Source: Paraburkholderia ribeironis
GTDB taxonomy: Bacteria > Pseudomonadota > Gammaproteobacteria > Burkholderiales > Burkholderiaceae
Assembly: GCF_900019265.1 (NCBI RefSeq)
Contig: NZ_CYGX02000014.1
Location: 1 to 64,000, forward strand
Reading direction: 5' to 3'
DNA length: 64,000 bases
Shown: positions 1-9,150 of the stretch, in pieces
Layout of the letters: each line of letters begins with the position of its first letter
Numbering within the stretch: the stretch's first letter is position 1
Program-made: the position numbers and the translations under genes
Notes under the pieces: model-generated
The model's database searches: none
What the model was told of the DNA's origin: nothing
What the model saw: the letters and a program-made list of their open reading frames with translations, nothing else

Positions 1-2
1 AG

Positions 3-449
3 TTCGCGTTGACCGTCCCGACGGTCGCGGACCGGGTGGCTCAGATGGTGGTCAAACAGCGTCTTGAGCCGCAACTGGAACCGTGCTTCCATCCCGACTC
101 TTACGGCTACCGGCCGGGTCGGTCGGCACATCAGGCAGTAGCCGTGGCGCGCGTGCGCCGCTGACAATAGGCCTGGGTGCTTGATCTCGACATCAAGGGC
201 TTCTTCGATTCCATCGATCACGCCTTGCTGATGAAGGCGATATGGCATCACACGAAGTGCAGGGTGACGCTTCTGGACATTGAGCGGTGGCTTCGGGCTC
301 CGGTCAGTCTGGCGGATGGCACCATGCAGCAGCGGGACGCTGGCATGCCGCAAGACGGGGTCATCAGTCCGTTGCTGGCCAATATGTTTCTGCACTATGT
401 ATTCGACGAATGGATGCGTCGCAACTACTCGGGCGTGCCGTTCGAACGC
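3..449 (+). pseudogene. Group II intron reverse transcriptase, N-terminal fragment
   Basis: The frame reads as the finger and palm start of a group II intron RT: a segment with SYGYRPGRSAHQA, then DLDIKGFFDSIDH, then GVISPLLANMFLHYVFDEW. It enters from outside the window. Two in-frame stops (TGA at 162 and TAG at 168) fall where a Trp and a Tyr codon are expected. Homology ends at about 449, just before the catalytic YADD box, so the enzyme is dead. The usual QGG before VISPLLAN reads QDG. Seen directly; the family assignment is by motif recognition. Confidence 0.8.
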
Positions 450-567
450 GGGCGGGCGGAAATTGCAAGTAGATCTCTTTAGCACTGCTTGCAATACCAC
501 TAATTCGACCTCTGACCTCGAGACCATTGATTCACATTTGCTGTATGCAATTATGGATAAGACCGAT

Positions 568-911
568 TGATGACCGCAGTGGCCATCCAGATTGCTCGCG
601 CATCGGTCGCATCGTTCTTGTTACGGCATGTTGAATGCCTTGACGAATTTCGCTGGCATCAGCTTCACCTGGTGGGCCAGCTCGATCAATCGCCGCGCCC
701 AGTATTGGGATCCACTGCAGGACTCCATACCGATAAGGCAGGGATGGCGATCGGCGAAATGTTCGGGAAACGCCGCTCGCTTTACAGGCCTGTTCACGAT
801 CTCGCCCGTTTCGGGATCGACCCAGTGCACCTGCATTACGCTTTTTGCGATGTCCGTACCCACTGAGTTGGAATCAGAAATTCCAGCGCACGACACAGCC
901 GATGACTGCAT
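568..911 (-). pseudogene. IS110-family transposase, N-terminal fragment
   Basis: The minus strand encodes the DEDD-type N-terminus of an IS110-family transposase, with VGTDIAKSVMQVHWVD, then YWARRLIELAHQVKLMPAKF. After the motif VKAFNM one extra C breaks the frame. One frame over, the protein continues as RNKNDATDARAIWMATAV down to about 570, where similarity ends. The C-terminal two thirds are absent. It lies next to the truncated intron RT. Confidence 0.8.
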
Positions 912-1222
912 CTCGCCTCCTGTGCGGCTTCACTATTGCTGTATGCATTTACCGGTAAAGCTGGTTGGTGAAACTCTTAATCGGTGACGAATTGAGGTAT
1001 GGACAGAACGGCGCTTCGTTTTCCTGTTCTGGCGAGTCATATGCTGAAGTGCTACTTATTGATAAATGTCAACTTGTTGTAAAGCGTGCGTCCTAACCTC
1101 TCGAAAGAGCCTACACAGAAAATGAAAATCCGAAGCGGCAAGTTTGGCACTCGGCCCGATTGCGCACGGAGGCATGGGTCAATTCCGGTCCAACGGTGGA
1201 GTTAACAAGCGAGGAGGAGGCT

Positions 1223-1927
1223 ATGTGCAAGAAGACGATTGGTGCTTCTGCGATTGGTGCTTCTGCGATTGCGGTCGCAGCGATACTGGCTGCGGGATGC
1301 GCGAGCAGCAATGTGCCGACGCAATCAGAGTACTCAGGCTTCCTGAAAGACTATTCCAACCTGCAGGAAACCACGGATCCCAACGGACAACCGCTTCTGA
1401 GGTATGTCAACCCCAGGCTTAACCCGTCGAACTTCAGTGCCGTCATCGTTGAGCCAATTACGATGTATCCGAAAGCCGAGCCAACAGCACAACTGAGTCA
1501 GGCGACGATCGACCAGATACGCGGCTACGGCACCACTTGCCTGAAACAGGCGATTGCCTCAAGGGTACGGGTCGTGGAGACACCCGGCCCAGAGGTGGTC
1601 AAGCTGCAGGTCGCCGTAACCGGAGTCGCCAGCACAGCGGAGGGGCTTAAACCTTATCAGGTCGTGCCGATGGCCTTCGTCGCCACGATGGCGGTCAATA
1701 CCGTGGCAGGTGCGCCGCAGCAGGCGAAGCTGCTGGTCGAGGCGCTCGGCACGGACAGTGTCTCCGGAGAGGTCTTGATCAAAGCCGTGAAAACTCACAC
1801 CGGTGAGCGTCTGCAGCGTGTAGCATCAAATGAGCCCGTGATTACCTTTGATTCAGTCAAGCCGATCATGGACGACTGGTGCGAAGCTGTTTCCAAATCA
1901 GTATCGCAATTCGTGAGGCCTCGATAG
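1223..1927 (+). CDS. DUF3313-like outer-membrane or periplasmic lipoprotein
   Basis: A 234-residue exported lipoprotein. The N-terminus has an alanine-rich signal segment ending in the lipobox LAAGC, then SSNVPTQSEYSGFLKDYSNL, typical of DUF3313 proteins (function unknown). The ATG at 1223 was chosen because a strong GAGGAGGAGG Shine-Dalgarno ends at 1220 and the signal peptide follows at once. A 15-base duplication at the start encodes IGASAIGASAI inside the signal peptide. It stands alone between IS fragments, so it may be passenger DNA. No catalytic motif is visible. Confidence 0.75.
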   Translation: MCKKTIGASAIGASAIAVAAILAAGCASSNVPTQSEYSGFLKDYSNLQETTDPNGQPLLRYVNPRLNPSNFSAVIVEPITMYPKAEPTAQLSQATIDQIRGYGTTCLKQAIASRVRVVETPGPEVVKLQVAVTGVASTAEGLKPYQVVPMAFVATMAVNTVAGAPQQAKLLVEALGTDSVSGEVLIKAVKTHTGERLQRVASNEPVITFDSVKPIMDDWCEAVSKSVSQFVRPR

Positions 1928-1968
1928 CCAGTGCCATACGGGCTGGCACCGTCTCGACCGGCCATCAG

Positions 1969-2212
1969 GGGAGCACCGACGCCAACCAGTCACCCGAGCC
2001 TATACAACCCATGCTGCCGACGGGGTTCGGTTGCGTCTACGGCGTCACGCACGATTCTGTTCGTCACGGTACCGCCACGCTGGTTGCCGCCTTGAACCAG
2101 CTCAACGGCGCCGTGCTCGCCACCTGCAAACCGCGTCACCGACATCAGGAATTCCTGTCGTTCCTGCGCGAAATCGGCACGGCCGTCCCGGCTGAGCTCG
2201 AGGTGACTGCAT
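1969..2212 (+). pseudogene. IS630-family transposase fragment
   Basis: An open stretch reads PMLPTGFGCVYGVTHDSVRH, then GTATLVAALNQLNGAVL, then CKPRHRHQEFLSFLREI, the middle of an IS630-type DDE transposase. The flanking N- and C-terminal parts are missing, and the homology stops abruptly near 2212. A C-terminal piece of the same family, perhaps from another copy, sits at 26672-26850. Confidence 0.7.
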
Positions 2213-2247
2213 TGGCTCTGCCGGTATCCAGACCCAGAGCCTGCGCA

Positions 2248-2366
2248 CCAGGCTCAGCGGCAGTACAAAACACTACGACGGCACAAGCGGCGCAGTGAAG
2301 AATGGTTGCAGAGGTGAAGAGGGTCTACCCGCGACAGTTCGCGCACTGGCAGTCTCGGGGGTACAG
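2248..2366 (+). pseudogene. Group II intron maturase, C-terminal fragment
   Basis: One frame reads QAQRQYKTLRRHKRRSEEW and stops. After a one-base shift the next frame continues VKRVYPRQFAHWQSRGY, ending just before the intron domain V. Both features are typical of the end of intron-encoded maturases (the FAHW motif close to the 3' ribozyme domains). It is broken by the frameshift and lacks the rest of the protein. Confidence 0.6.
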
Positions 2367-2378
2367 GTTGGATAACGG

Positions 2379-2412
2379 GAGCCGTGCAAATCGAGAAGCT
2401 TACGCACGGTTC
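2379..2412 (+). ncRNA. Group II intron domain V
   Basis: A 34-nt hairpin, the canonical length of group II intron domain V. A 9-bp lower stem pairs GAGCCGTGC with GCACGGTTC, there is a two-base 3' bulge (AC), and the apical loop is GAGA. The catalytic AGC triad is at positions 2-4 of the hairpin. The upper stem has mismatches, so it may be decayed. It directly follows the maturase end, and a domain VI-like hairpin with CTACTCAC follows. Confidence 0.6.
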
Positions 2413-2529
2413 CGTGGGAGATTCCGGCTGAAATTCCCGGATTCTACTCACCCACGACAGAGGTTTATCTTGGGTACCGCCGTTTTCTGCCATTCAAGCG
2501 TCACGCATTCCGGCAATTGACTAGAATCA

Positions 2530-3059
2530 AACCTAGGGAACATTCGAAACCTGGAATACAGGCGGACGACGGGTGACGGGTAACGCGGCCTCGCCGCCGA
2601 TACTTTCCCTCGAATTGTCATTGAGCAGTTTATCGTCGTGAATATAAAACGCCGCTATTTGCTGGCCCGTTCATATTCTTGATTGTTGTGAGTACTTTCC
2701 GAAATGAGCGCAGTGAGAGCAACACGGCAATGCAGATTCAACAGTGACTGAAGCCTTATGTCTGCAGAAACACGGGAAAGCGCAAGGAATGCATTCAGTA
2801 TTGGTCGTTTCCCGCCACTCGTTATCGATGCGCACCGTAGCCGCTTTCGCTCAACCGCGCATCTGTAGCAAGATGCAGATCTGCTTTCCGGTGATGGTGT
2901 TTTGCGGTACGTGATTGTGCAGGCATGGATTTTCCATGGAAAGTTGATCAGTGAACAACCGTCGTTCGCAGTCGAAGGCATCGAGCCCGTTGCACGCGTG
3001 CAACCAGGAGTCCGCTTCCCGGACATCTTCCGGTTTGAGCACTTCAGGAGACATCTGTT
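2530..3059. other. Intergenic stretch, no convincing gene
   Basis: Open frames exist on the minus strand here but none shows family motifs, and they overlap the start region of the kinase gene. The Shine-Dalgarno AGGAG of the next gene is at 3046-3050. Confidence 0.5.
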
Positions 3060-4652
3060 GTGAGCCTCATCTTGCCGGCAGTCATATTGGCGCAGACAGT
3101 AATCATTCTGTGGCTGCTGATATCGCGCGAGCAACGAACTCGGGCAGCGTCGGCAAGCGGCGCTTTCGGGCAGCACGACGCTGCTGCGACGGTCAACCCG
3201 CCTGAGCCGGTTAACGATCCGCGCGCAGCCCGCGCAAGGCCAACGTCAGACGTATTTGGCTTTCTTGCGCCCTGGAGGCGGCTGTACGAAGGGCATCTCC
3301 GGCACATCGGAACTGGACATGCCGATAGGGCTGATAACGCTGACAGGGCCGACCCACATGAAAAGCCAGTCGGCCGCGTGGGGGGCGCAAGGCATCTGCA
3401 TGCAGGTCGGTCGCGCAAGAGCTGGCAATCGGCCACGGGTACCCACAGGCGTTCCGTGATGGCGGAAGACGGGCAATCGACGCAGGAAAGGCAGTACGGC
3501 AGTGTCCTTGTGCGCAAAGATGGGCAGAACAGGTTTCGCGACCTCTGGGAGTGGTTACCCCTTGGCGTTCTCGCACTCGACGAACAGGGCGGTATCCTGA
3601 CGGCAAACCGGCGAGCGGAGCGGCTCTTCGGTTATGAGGCGTCCGAACTGGCCGGCAAGCCGGTCTCACTGCTGGTTCCCGATGTAGTGAACGACCGCAT
3701 GAACGACCGCATGGACAACGACCCGGCTGCGATGGGGCGCGAAGCGGCTTGCGCCGCCGATTGTTTCTCTGCCGGGCGTGCGCCCAGTCTGGTTGCAAGG
3801 CGCAGAAACGGCTCAGAATTTCCGGTTGACATCAGTTTCAGCCACGCTTCCAGGGTCGGCGATATGCCGGCCCTCGTGTTTATCGAGGATAGGGCGGATC
3901 ACTACGACCTGCTCAAAAGCCGGCGCGATCTCGTGCATCTGGCGCGCGTGTCGACAATGGGTGAACTGGCGGGGTCGCTTGCCCACGAGCTGAACCAGCC
4001 GCTCACTGCGATCCTCAGCAACGTGCAGGCGGCGCAGCGCTTCATGGCGGCCGAGTCGATCGATGTCGCGGAGGTGCAGGAGATCCTGAACGACATCGTC
4101 CAGGACGACTACCGGGCGAGCGAAGTGATCCGGCGCATCCGTTTGGTGGTCAGGAAGGGCGACATGGAGTTCGCGCTGCTGAACCCTGCGGCGGTGATTC
4201 GTGACGTCGTTCTTCTTCTGCATAGCGACGCGATCATGCGCCAGACCCGCGTGACTGTCGAGCTATGCGCCGATCCGCCCCAGATATATGCCGACAAGGT
4301 GCAACTGCAGCAGGTCGCGCTCAACCTGCTGCTCAATGCGTTCGATGCGATGCACCACTTGCTGCCGGCTGAGCGCGCGGTGTCGATTGCGCTTACCGCG
4401 CAGGACGACGCTACGGTCCGGATTGCCGTGCGCGACTGCGGCCAGGGGCTGACCGTCGAACAGCTCGACACGGTCTTTAAGCCGTTCTATACGTCGAAGC
4501 CCCATGGCCTGGGGCTTGGACTGTCGATCAGCCGATCGATCGTGGAGCTCCACGGCGGCCGGCTTTGGGCCGAAAACAATCTTGATCGAGGCGCGACGTT
4601 CTATGTCACGTTGCCAGCAGGGAACGGGGCCTTGAACAGGAAGTCGCGATAG
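3060..4652 (+). CDS. PAS-domain sensor histidine kinase (FixL-like architecture)
   Basis: A 530-residue kinase expected to phosphorylate the adjacent response regulator. One N-terminal membrane segment (ILPAVILAQTVIILWLLIS) is followed by a low-complexity His/Asp/Arg-rich linker of about 100 residues. A PAS domain (LGVLALDEQGGILTANRRAE, residues 165-290) comes next, then the H box AHELNQPLTAILSN (about 310) and a HATPase domain with NLLLNAFDAM, DCGQG and GLGLGLSIS. The GTG start has AGGAG nine bases upstream. No haem-binding residues could be identified, so the ligand is unknown. The regulator gene starts five bases after the stop. Confidence 0.88.
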   Translation: MSLILPAVILAQTVIILWLLISREQRTRAASASGAFGQHDAAATVNPPEPVNDPRAARARPTSDVFGFLAPWRRLYEGHLRHIGTGHADRADNADRADPHEKPVGRVGGARHLHAGRSRKSWQSATGTHRRSVMAEDGQSTQERQYGSVLVRKDGQNRFRDLWEWLPLGVLALDEQGGILTANRRAERLFGYEASELAGKPVSLLVPDVVNDRMNDRMDNDPAAMGREAACAADCFSAGRAPSLVARRRNGSEFPVDISFSHASRVGDMPALVFIEDRADHYDLLKSRRDLVHLARVSTMGELAGSLAHELNQPLTAILSNVQAAQRFMAAESIDVAEVQEILNDIVQDDYRASEVIRRIRLVVRKGDMEFALLNPAAVIRDVVLLLHSDAIMRQTRVTVELCADPPQIYADKVQLQQVALNLLLNAFDAMHHLLPAERAVSIALTAQDDATVRIAVRDCGQGLTVEQLDTVFKPFYTSKPHGLGLGLSISRSIVELHGGRLWAENNLDRGATFYVTLPAGNGALNRKSR

Positions 4653-4657
4653 CTGCC

Positions 4658-5293
4658 ATGGCTGAAGCAGACCCCTTGGTGCTGGTCGTCGACGACGATG
4701 AATCGGTATGTCGCGCGCTCGCGCGGCTGCTGCGCTCCGCTGGCCATGCCGTCAGGGTCTTTGCGTCGGCTGGCGAATTCCGTGCCAATGCAGACCTTGA
4801 CGGCCGCCCTTGCTGTCTGCTGCTGGATGTCGAACTGCCGGACATCAACGGCCTTGAGCTGCAGCATGAGGTGGGGGAGATCGTCCCCATCATTTTCATC
4901 TCAGGGCACGGCGACATTCCGATGACCGTTCACGCGATGAAAGCCGGCGCTTGCGATTTTCTGCCAAAGCCCGTGCGTGACGACGACCTGCTGCGGGCCG
5001 TCGATCACGCACTTGAGCGCGCCCGGCAGACGCATACAAAGCGCTGCGAAGCGAACACGTTACGCCAGCGCTTCGAGCGCTTGACCAGGCGCGAGCGGGA
5101 AGTGATGGCGCTCGTCGTGACCGGCCGGCTCAACAAGCAGGTCGCGAGCGACCTCGGGACCGCCGAAAAAACCATCAAAGCCCACCGGGCGCGCGTGATG
5201 GAGAAGATGGAAGTCACGTCGCTGGCACAGCTCGTCCACCTTGTCGACAAGGTCGATCTGTTCTCCGCCTCCGACACGCGCCTGTCGCGCTGA
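4658..5293 (+). CDS. FixJ/NarL-type response regulator
   Basis: A 211-residue two-domain regulator. The receiver domain has the acidic pocket VVDDDES, the phospho-acceptor Asp in LLLDVELPD and the conserved Lys in PKPV. A LuxR-type HTH follows (LTRREREVMALVVTGRLNKQ, then ASDLGTAEKTIKAHRARVMEK). It forms an operon with the upstream kinase. FixJ-type regulators bind short inverted repeats as dimers. Five GGACC palindromes lie within the next 16 kb, the first 230 bp downstream, so this protein is the natural candidate to read them (inference). Confidence 0.9.
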   Translation: MAEADPLVLVVDDDESVCRALARLLRSAGHAVRVFASAGEFRANADLDGRPCCLLLDVELPDINGLELQHEVGEIVPIIFISGHGDIPMTVHAMKAGACDFLPKPVRDDDLLRAVDHALERARQTHTKRCEANTLRQRFERLTRREREVMALVVTGRLNKQVASDLGTAEKTIKAHRARVMEKMEVTSLAQLVHLVDKVDLFSASDTRLSR

Positions 5294-5518
5294 GGGCAGC
5301 AGCGGCGAGTTCCTTCGGCACGGCGTGGTTGCGTAGAGGGCTCGCGGCGGGCTCCCCTTGCGCGCGAAGCAGGCACATATGGCCCGCAGCCTGACTTCAT
5401 ACACGCCGAGCGCGTTGTCGGTATCCATGCCCCGGTATCCATGCCGGCGTCGAGCGCGTTGCTGACCACCGGATCCTGCTCTCGCCGATGGACATCGAGT
5501 CTTACGCGGGTGCGAACT

Positions 5519-5541
5519 GCATTGGACCAAAGTCCCATTGC
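5519..5541. promoter_or_regulatory. GGACC palindrome, copy A
   Basis: ATTGGACCAAAGTCCCAT at 5521-5538 is an imperfect inverted repeat (GGAC-CAAA-GTCC core) about 75-95 bases upstream of the TrkA-type channel gene. About 120 bases further upstream, 5371-5401 resembles the block preceding copy C (10329-10358). Proposed binding site of the local response regulator. Confidence 0.6.
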
Positions 5542-5613
5542 GTCGGTCGTGCAGGGTGGGATCATTCAGACAACTCAACTTCACACAGTCGCTTCGACCG
5601 GACCCGATGAACG

Positions 5614-6414
5614 ATGCTGATCTACCGCGTCGATGAGCCTCGCCTTGGCGCGCTGCGTATCCGCGAATGGCGACGCCGTGCGCTGCACACGATTGCGCTG
5701 CTCCTGCTGGTGCTGAGTCTCGCGGCCGCGGGCCTCGCGCTGCTCGACCGGTCGAACGCTCCGCTCAGCACGCGGCTGTTCACGGCTGTATGGAACGGCG
5801 TCAACCTGGTGACCACGCTGGGAGACTTCTCGGACTTCGATGAAGGCCAGAAAGAGTTCATGCTGCTGGCGATGTTCGCGACGATGCTGGTCGGCGCGTT
5901 CGCGGTGACAAGACTCACGGGCATCCTGTCGGGAGACGACGTGATGGCCTATCGGGAGAACAGGGCGATGGAACGTAAGCTGGAAAACCTCATGGGTCAC
6001 GTTGTCGTCGTCGGCTATCGGGCGGTCGGCGAGCGGGTGGCGGCGCGCCTGCGTGAAGCCGGCCACACCGTGCTGGTGCTCGTTGGCAACCAGGCACTGG
6101 CCGAGAAGGCGGCCGAGCGCGGGCATCTGGTCGTGCTCGGCGAAGCCAGCGTATTCGACGACGTACTCAGGCGGGCGCGCCTCGAATATGCCCGGGCGCT
6201 GGTGGTGACGCCTGCCGAAGCGGACGCCAATCTGGCCGTCACGCTGATGGCGCATACGATCAATCCCAGACTCTGGATCGCCACCCCTGGTGAGAACAGT
6301 CTGCGCAGGGAGCTGCTCGAAGCGGCCGGCGCATCCGATGTCGTGATCGCGGACGATCTGGTTGCCGACGCACTGATCGGAAAACTCGCGCGCCCTGTCG
6401 AGGAGTCGACATGA
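5614..6414 (+). CDS. Potassium channel-like protein with TrkA-N (RCK) domain
   Basis: A 266-residue membrane protein. The first transmembrane segment (TIALLLLVLSLAAAGLALL) leads to a pore-loop candidate with the filter-like TTLGDF instead of the classical TVGYGD. A second membrane segment and a cytosolic Rossmann domain (HVVVVGYRAVGERVAARL) follow, as in RCK/TrkA-N domains that gate K+ channels by nucleotide binding. Likely an inner-membrane ion channel; the altered filter leaves K+ selectivity uncertain. It overlaps the SulP gene by four bases, so the two are probably translated together, downstream of palindrome A. Confidence 0.8.
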   Translation: MLIYRVDEPRLGALRIREWRRRALHTIALLLLVLSLAAAGLALLDRSNAPLSTRLFTAVWNGVNLVTTLGDFSDFDEGQKEFMLLAMFATMLVGAFAVTRLTGILSGDDVMAYRENRAMERKLENLMGHVVVVGYRAVGERVAARLREAGHTVLVLVGNQALAEKAAERGHLVVLGEASVFDDVLRRARLEYARALVVTPAEADANLAVTLMAHTINPRLWIATPGENSLRRELLEAAGASDVVIADDLVADALIGKLARPVEEST

Positions 6415-8141
6415 AGCCCACTACGCCAATCCACGCTCCCGCTCATCGTCTGCCATTCCTGCACGGGCTATTGCCAGTCGATCGGGCGCAACTGCCGCGC
6501 GACATTCTCGCGGGTATTACGCTCGCTGCGCTGGGTATCCCGGAGGTCATGGGCTACACGAAGATCGCGGGCACGCCGGCGGTCACCGGTCTCTATACGA
6601 TCCTGCTGCCGCTGGTGGTATTCGCGCTGCTCGGCGCGTCGCGACATCTGGTCGTCGCTGCCGACTCCGCAACGGCCGCCATTCTGGCGGGAACGCTGGC
6701 CACCGTCGCCGCCCTGGGCAGCGCGGAGTATATCGGCCTTACCAGTACGGTCGCCTTCGCGGTGGCCGTGATGCTGGTGCTCGCGCGTATCTTTCGCCTC
6801 GGCTTTCTCGCCGACTTCCTGTCGCGCAGTGCGTTAATCGGCTTCCTGACCGGTGTCGGCATACAGGTCGCGGTGGGCGAACTCGCCGGCCTGCTGGGCA
6901 TGTCGAAGCAGGGCCATGGCCCCCTCCTGCAGCTCGCCTCCGTATTTCAGCGCCTCGGCGAAACGAACTATCCTACGCTGTTGTTTTCGGTGGCGGTGCT
7001 GGCCGTGATCGTGGGCTTCAAGCGCGTAGCGCCGCGCATACCCGGTGCGCTCATTGCTGTGGTGGCAGCGATTGCCGCCAGCATGCTGTTCGACCTCACG
7101 CGGCATGGTATCGCCGTCATAGGTAACGTGCCTGGCGGGCTGCCGGCGTTGTCCCTGCCACCCATGCATGTGGCCCAACTCGATCAGGTCGTCGCGACGG
7201 CAGGGTCGTGCTTTATCGTCATCATCGCCCAGAGCGCGGCGACCGCGCGGGCTTACGCCAACCGCTACAACGAGGATGTCGATGCGAATCTCGACATCCT
7301 GGGCCTGGCTGGCGCGAACGCCGCCGCCGCGCTGACCGGCACGTTTGTCGTGAACGGCAGCCCTACCAAGACGGAGATGGTCGATGACGCGGGCGGCCGG
7401 ACCCAGATCGCCCATCTGACGACCGCGGTTATCGTGCTACTCGTGCTGCTCTTTCTGACGAGGCCGCTCAGCTTCCTGCCGGCCGTCGTGCTGTCGGCCA
7501 TCGTTTTTATGATCGGCGTGAAGCTGATTGACGTGAAGGGCATGAGAGAACTTTTTCGCCTGCAAAAGGACGAGTTCGTGGTCGCCTTGATCACCGCCGT
7601 CGTGGTCGTATTCGTCGACGTCATGCACGGCATTGTCGCGGCCGTGGTGTTGTCGCTCATCGATCACGCGCGGCACAGCTACCGGCTGCGCACACGCGTG
7701 TTGACCCGCGACGCGAGCGGGCATTGGGTGCCGCACGTCGCAGCGCCGGGCGTGTTCGCTGCGCCAGGGATCGTCGTGTACCGCTTCGAAGCAGACCTCT
7801 TCTACGCGAATGCAGGCCGCTTCATGACGGAAATCCTCAAACTCATGGAAAACCAACAGGCTCCGGTGCGGTGGGTCGTGATCGATGCCTCTCAAATCAG
7901 CAATATCGACTACACGGCCGGGAAGACGCTTCTTCAGTTGCGCGAAGAACTGGACCGCCGCGGCGTGGGGCTCGCGTCGGTCGCCGTGCCTGAGGGCGTG
8001 CGAAGCGAGATAGAGCGGTATCGGGCACTTGGCAGCCCGGATGCGGCGCGCAAGGAAATCTTCCTGACGGTTGACGACGCAATTGATGCCTTGCGCGACG
8101 CGCCGCCTCCAGCACCGAAACCGGCGGCGCCATCAGCCTGA
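6411..8141 (+). CDS. SulP-family anion transporter with STAS domain
   Basis: A 576-residue inner-membrane transporter. The SulP signature region (LAGITLAALGIPEVMGYTKI) is at residues 30-50, followed by about ten more hydrophobic segments and a cytosolic STAS domain (about 440-560, with VVIDASQISNIDYTAG). The family moves sulfate, bicarbonate or other anions; the substrate cannot be told here. It starts inside the end of the channel gene (ATGA overlap), so channel and anion carrier are coupled. The proline/alanine-rich C-terminus is ordinary. Confidence 0.9.
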   Translation: MKPTTPIHAPAHRLPFLHGLLPVDRAQLPRDILAGITLAALGIPEVMGYTKIAGTPAVTGLYTILLPLVVFALLGASRHLVVAADSATAAILAGTLATVAALGSAEYIGLTSTVAFAVAVMLVLARIFRLGFLADFLSRSALIGFLTGVGIQVAVGELAGLLGMSKQGHGPLLQLASVFQRLGETNYPTLLFSVAVLAVIVGFKRVAPRIPGALIAVVAAIAASMLFDLTRHGIAVIGNVPGGLPALSLPPMHVAQLDQVVATAGSCFIVIIAQSAATARAYANRYNEDVDANLDILGLAGANAAAALTGTFVVNGSPTKTEMVDDAGGRTQIAHLTTAVIVLLVLLFLTRPLSFLPAVVLSAIVFMIGVKLIDVKGMRELFRLQKDEFVVALITAVVVVFVDVMHGIVAAVVLSLIDHARHSYRLRTRVLTRDASGHWVPHVAAPGVFAAPGIVVYRFEADLFYANAGRFMTEILKLMENQQAPVRWVVIDASQISNIDYTAGKTLLQLREELDRRGVGLASVAVPEGVRSEIERYRALGSPDAARKEIFLTVDDAIDALRDAPPPAPKPAAPSA

Positions 8142-8319
8142 TCGTCAGCCTGGTGCGGGGCGTCGCGGGATTGACCGGAAGAGGAGGGGCCATTCCGAAA
8201 ACCGCTGGACTACAGAGCCGCGCCAGGCCTGGCGGACCTGCCGGGCCAGCCGCCAACGGCATTGATGACGATCTATTCGTGGTGTTTCGTAGGCGCGGCT
8301 CCCGTGCATCACGGATCGA

Positions 8320-8458
8320 TGCCGGCAAAGCGGCGCGGCAGCGAGTGCCCCGCGCCCAGCTCGCTGTCTGCACGATTGCCTCGCGCGACCCGATCGCGCT
8401 GCTGGAAGCGTCCAATGTCGGGCGTTTGCCGAACCTTATGCCGATCCGTTACGGACTG
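8320..8458 (+). pseudogene. DUF2252 protein, N-terminal fragment
   Basis: The frame contains GKAARQRVPRAQLAVCTIAS, then RDPIALLEASNVGRLPNLMP and IRYG, the usual N-terminus of DUF2252 proteins (uncharacterised, kinase-like fold). Homology stops after about 50 residues, where the convergent ion-channel gene ends. The rest of the family (about 400 residues) is missing. A remnant, probably cut by rearrangement. Confidence 0.6.
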
Positions 8459-9150
8459 TTCTTGCCGGAGCTACCGCCCGCAACCTGCAACGAAACCAGC
8501 CGGGCCAGCACGATAGCCGGATACAGTTGCCCGATCAGCGCCTCGAGGTTCGCCAGCGACCTCGCCGCGCGTGCCACCGGCACGATGTCGCCATACCCGA
8601 CGGTGGTCAACGTCACGAAGCTGAAGTAGAGCCAGGTCGAGCGATCCGGCGGCCCCGCGGTTTTGGGAATGCCGGAAAACGCTGCGGGAATCTGCAGGCT
8701 GATGAATTCATACACGTCGGCCCAGACCACTCCTACCAGGATGTAAAGGACAATCGCGCCGCGTATGCGGTCGAGGGTCACCGCGCCCGCACCGAATACC
8801 TTGACCCCGACAACCATACCCAGCAGGCCCAGCGCGAGTAACGTCGCGCCATCCCGGATCATCAGGTAAGGCGCCAGCGACGACAGCCATGCCGCCCAAC
8901 GCACGACGATGGCGAGCAGCACGATCGGTGCGAGCCACATCATCGCCCTGCGGCGATCCGATGCCGCAATCACGCCGCTCAACAGCACGAGGGTGAGCAG
9001 GATATCCCGCGCGATTCGTCCGGTCACGCTGCCCGACGTCGTGGCATATGGGACCACAAACACGCTGATCATCATCAACGCCAGGAGCGTCGACATGTTG
9101 TAAGTGCGCAGCCACGCGGCGCGCGTTCGCCACGGTTGTACGGATAGCAT
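8449..9150 (-). CDS. Two-pore-domain-type potassium channel
   Basis: A 233-residue inner-membrane protein with about six hydrophobic segments and a textbook K+ selectivity filter, TTVGYGD, near residue 190. The start at 9150 has a purine-rich GGGAGGGA just upstream. Six-segment organisation and filter place it in the voltage-gated-like ion-channel superfamily; there is no RCK domain. Transcribed towards the SulP gene, and divergent from the DUF4239 gene with palindrome B between them. It is the second potassium channel in 4 kb. Confidence 0.85.
   Translation of the reverse strand: MLSVQPWRTRAAWLRTYNMSTLLALMMISVFVVPYATTSGSVTGRIARDILLTLVLLSGVIAASDRRRAMMWLAPIVLLAIVVRWAAWLSSLAPYLMIRDGATLLALGLLGMVVGVKVFGAGAVTLDRIRGAIVLYILVGVVWADVYEFISLQIPAAFSGIPKTAGPPDRSTWLYFSFVTLTTVGYGDIVPVARAARSLANLEALIGQLYPAIVLARLVSLQVAGGSSGKNSP

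Noticed and set aside
2655..3176. 173-codon open frame on the minus strand before the kinase gene
   Set aside because: No family motifs, overlaps the kinase start, and the composition resembles antisense of GC-rich DNA.
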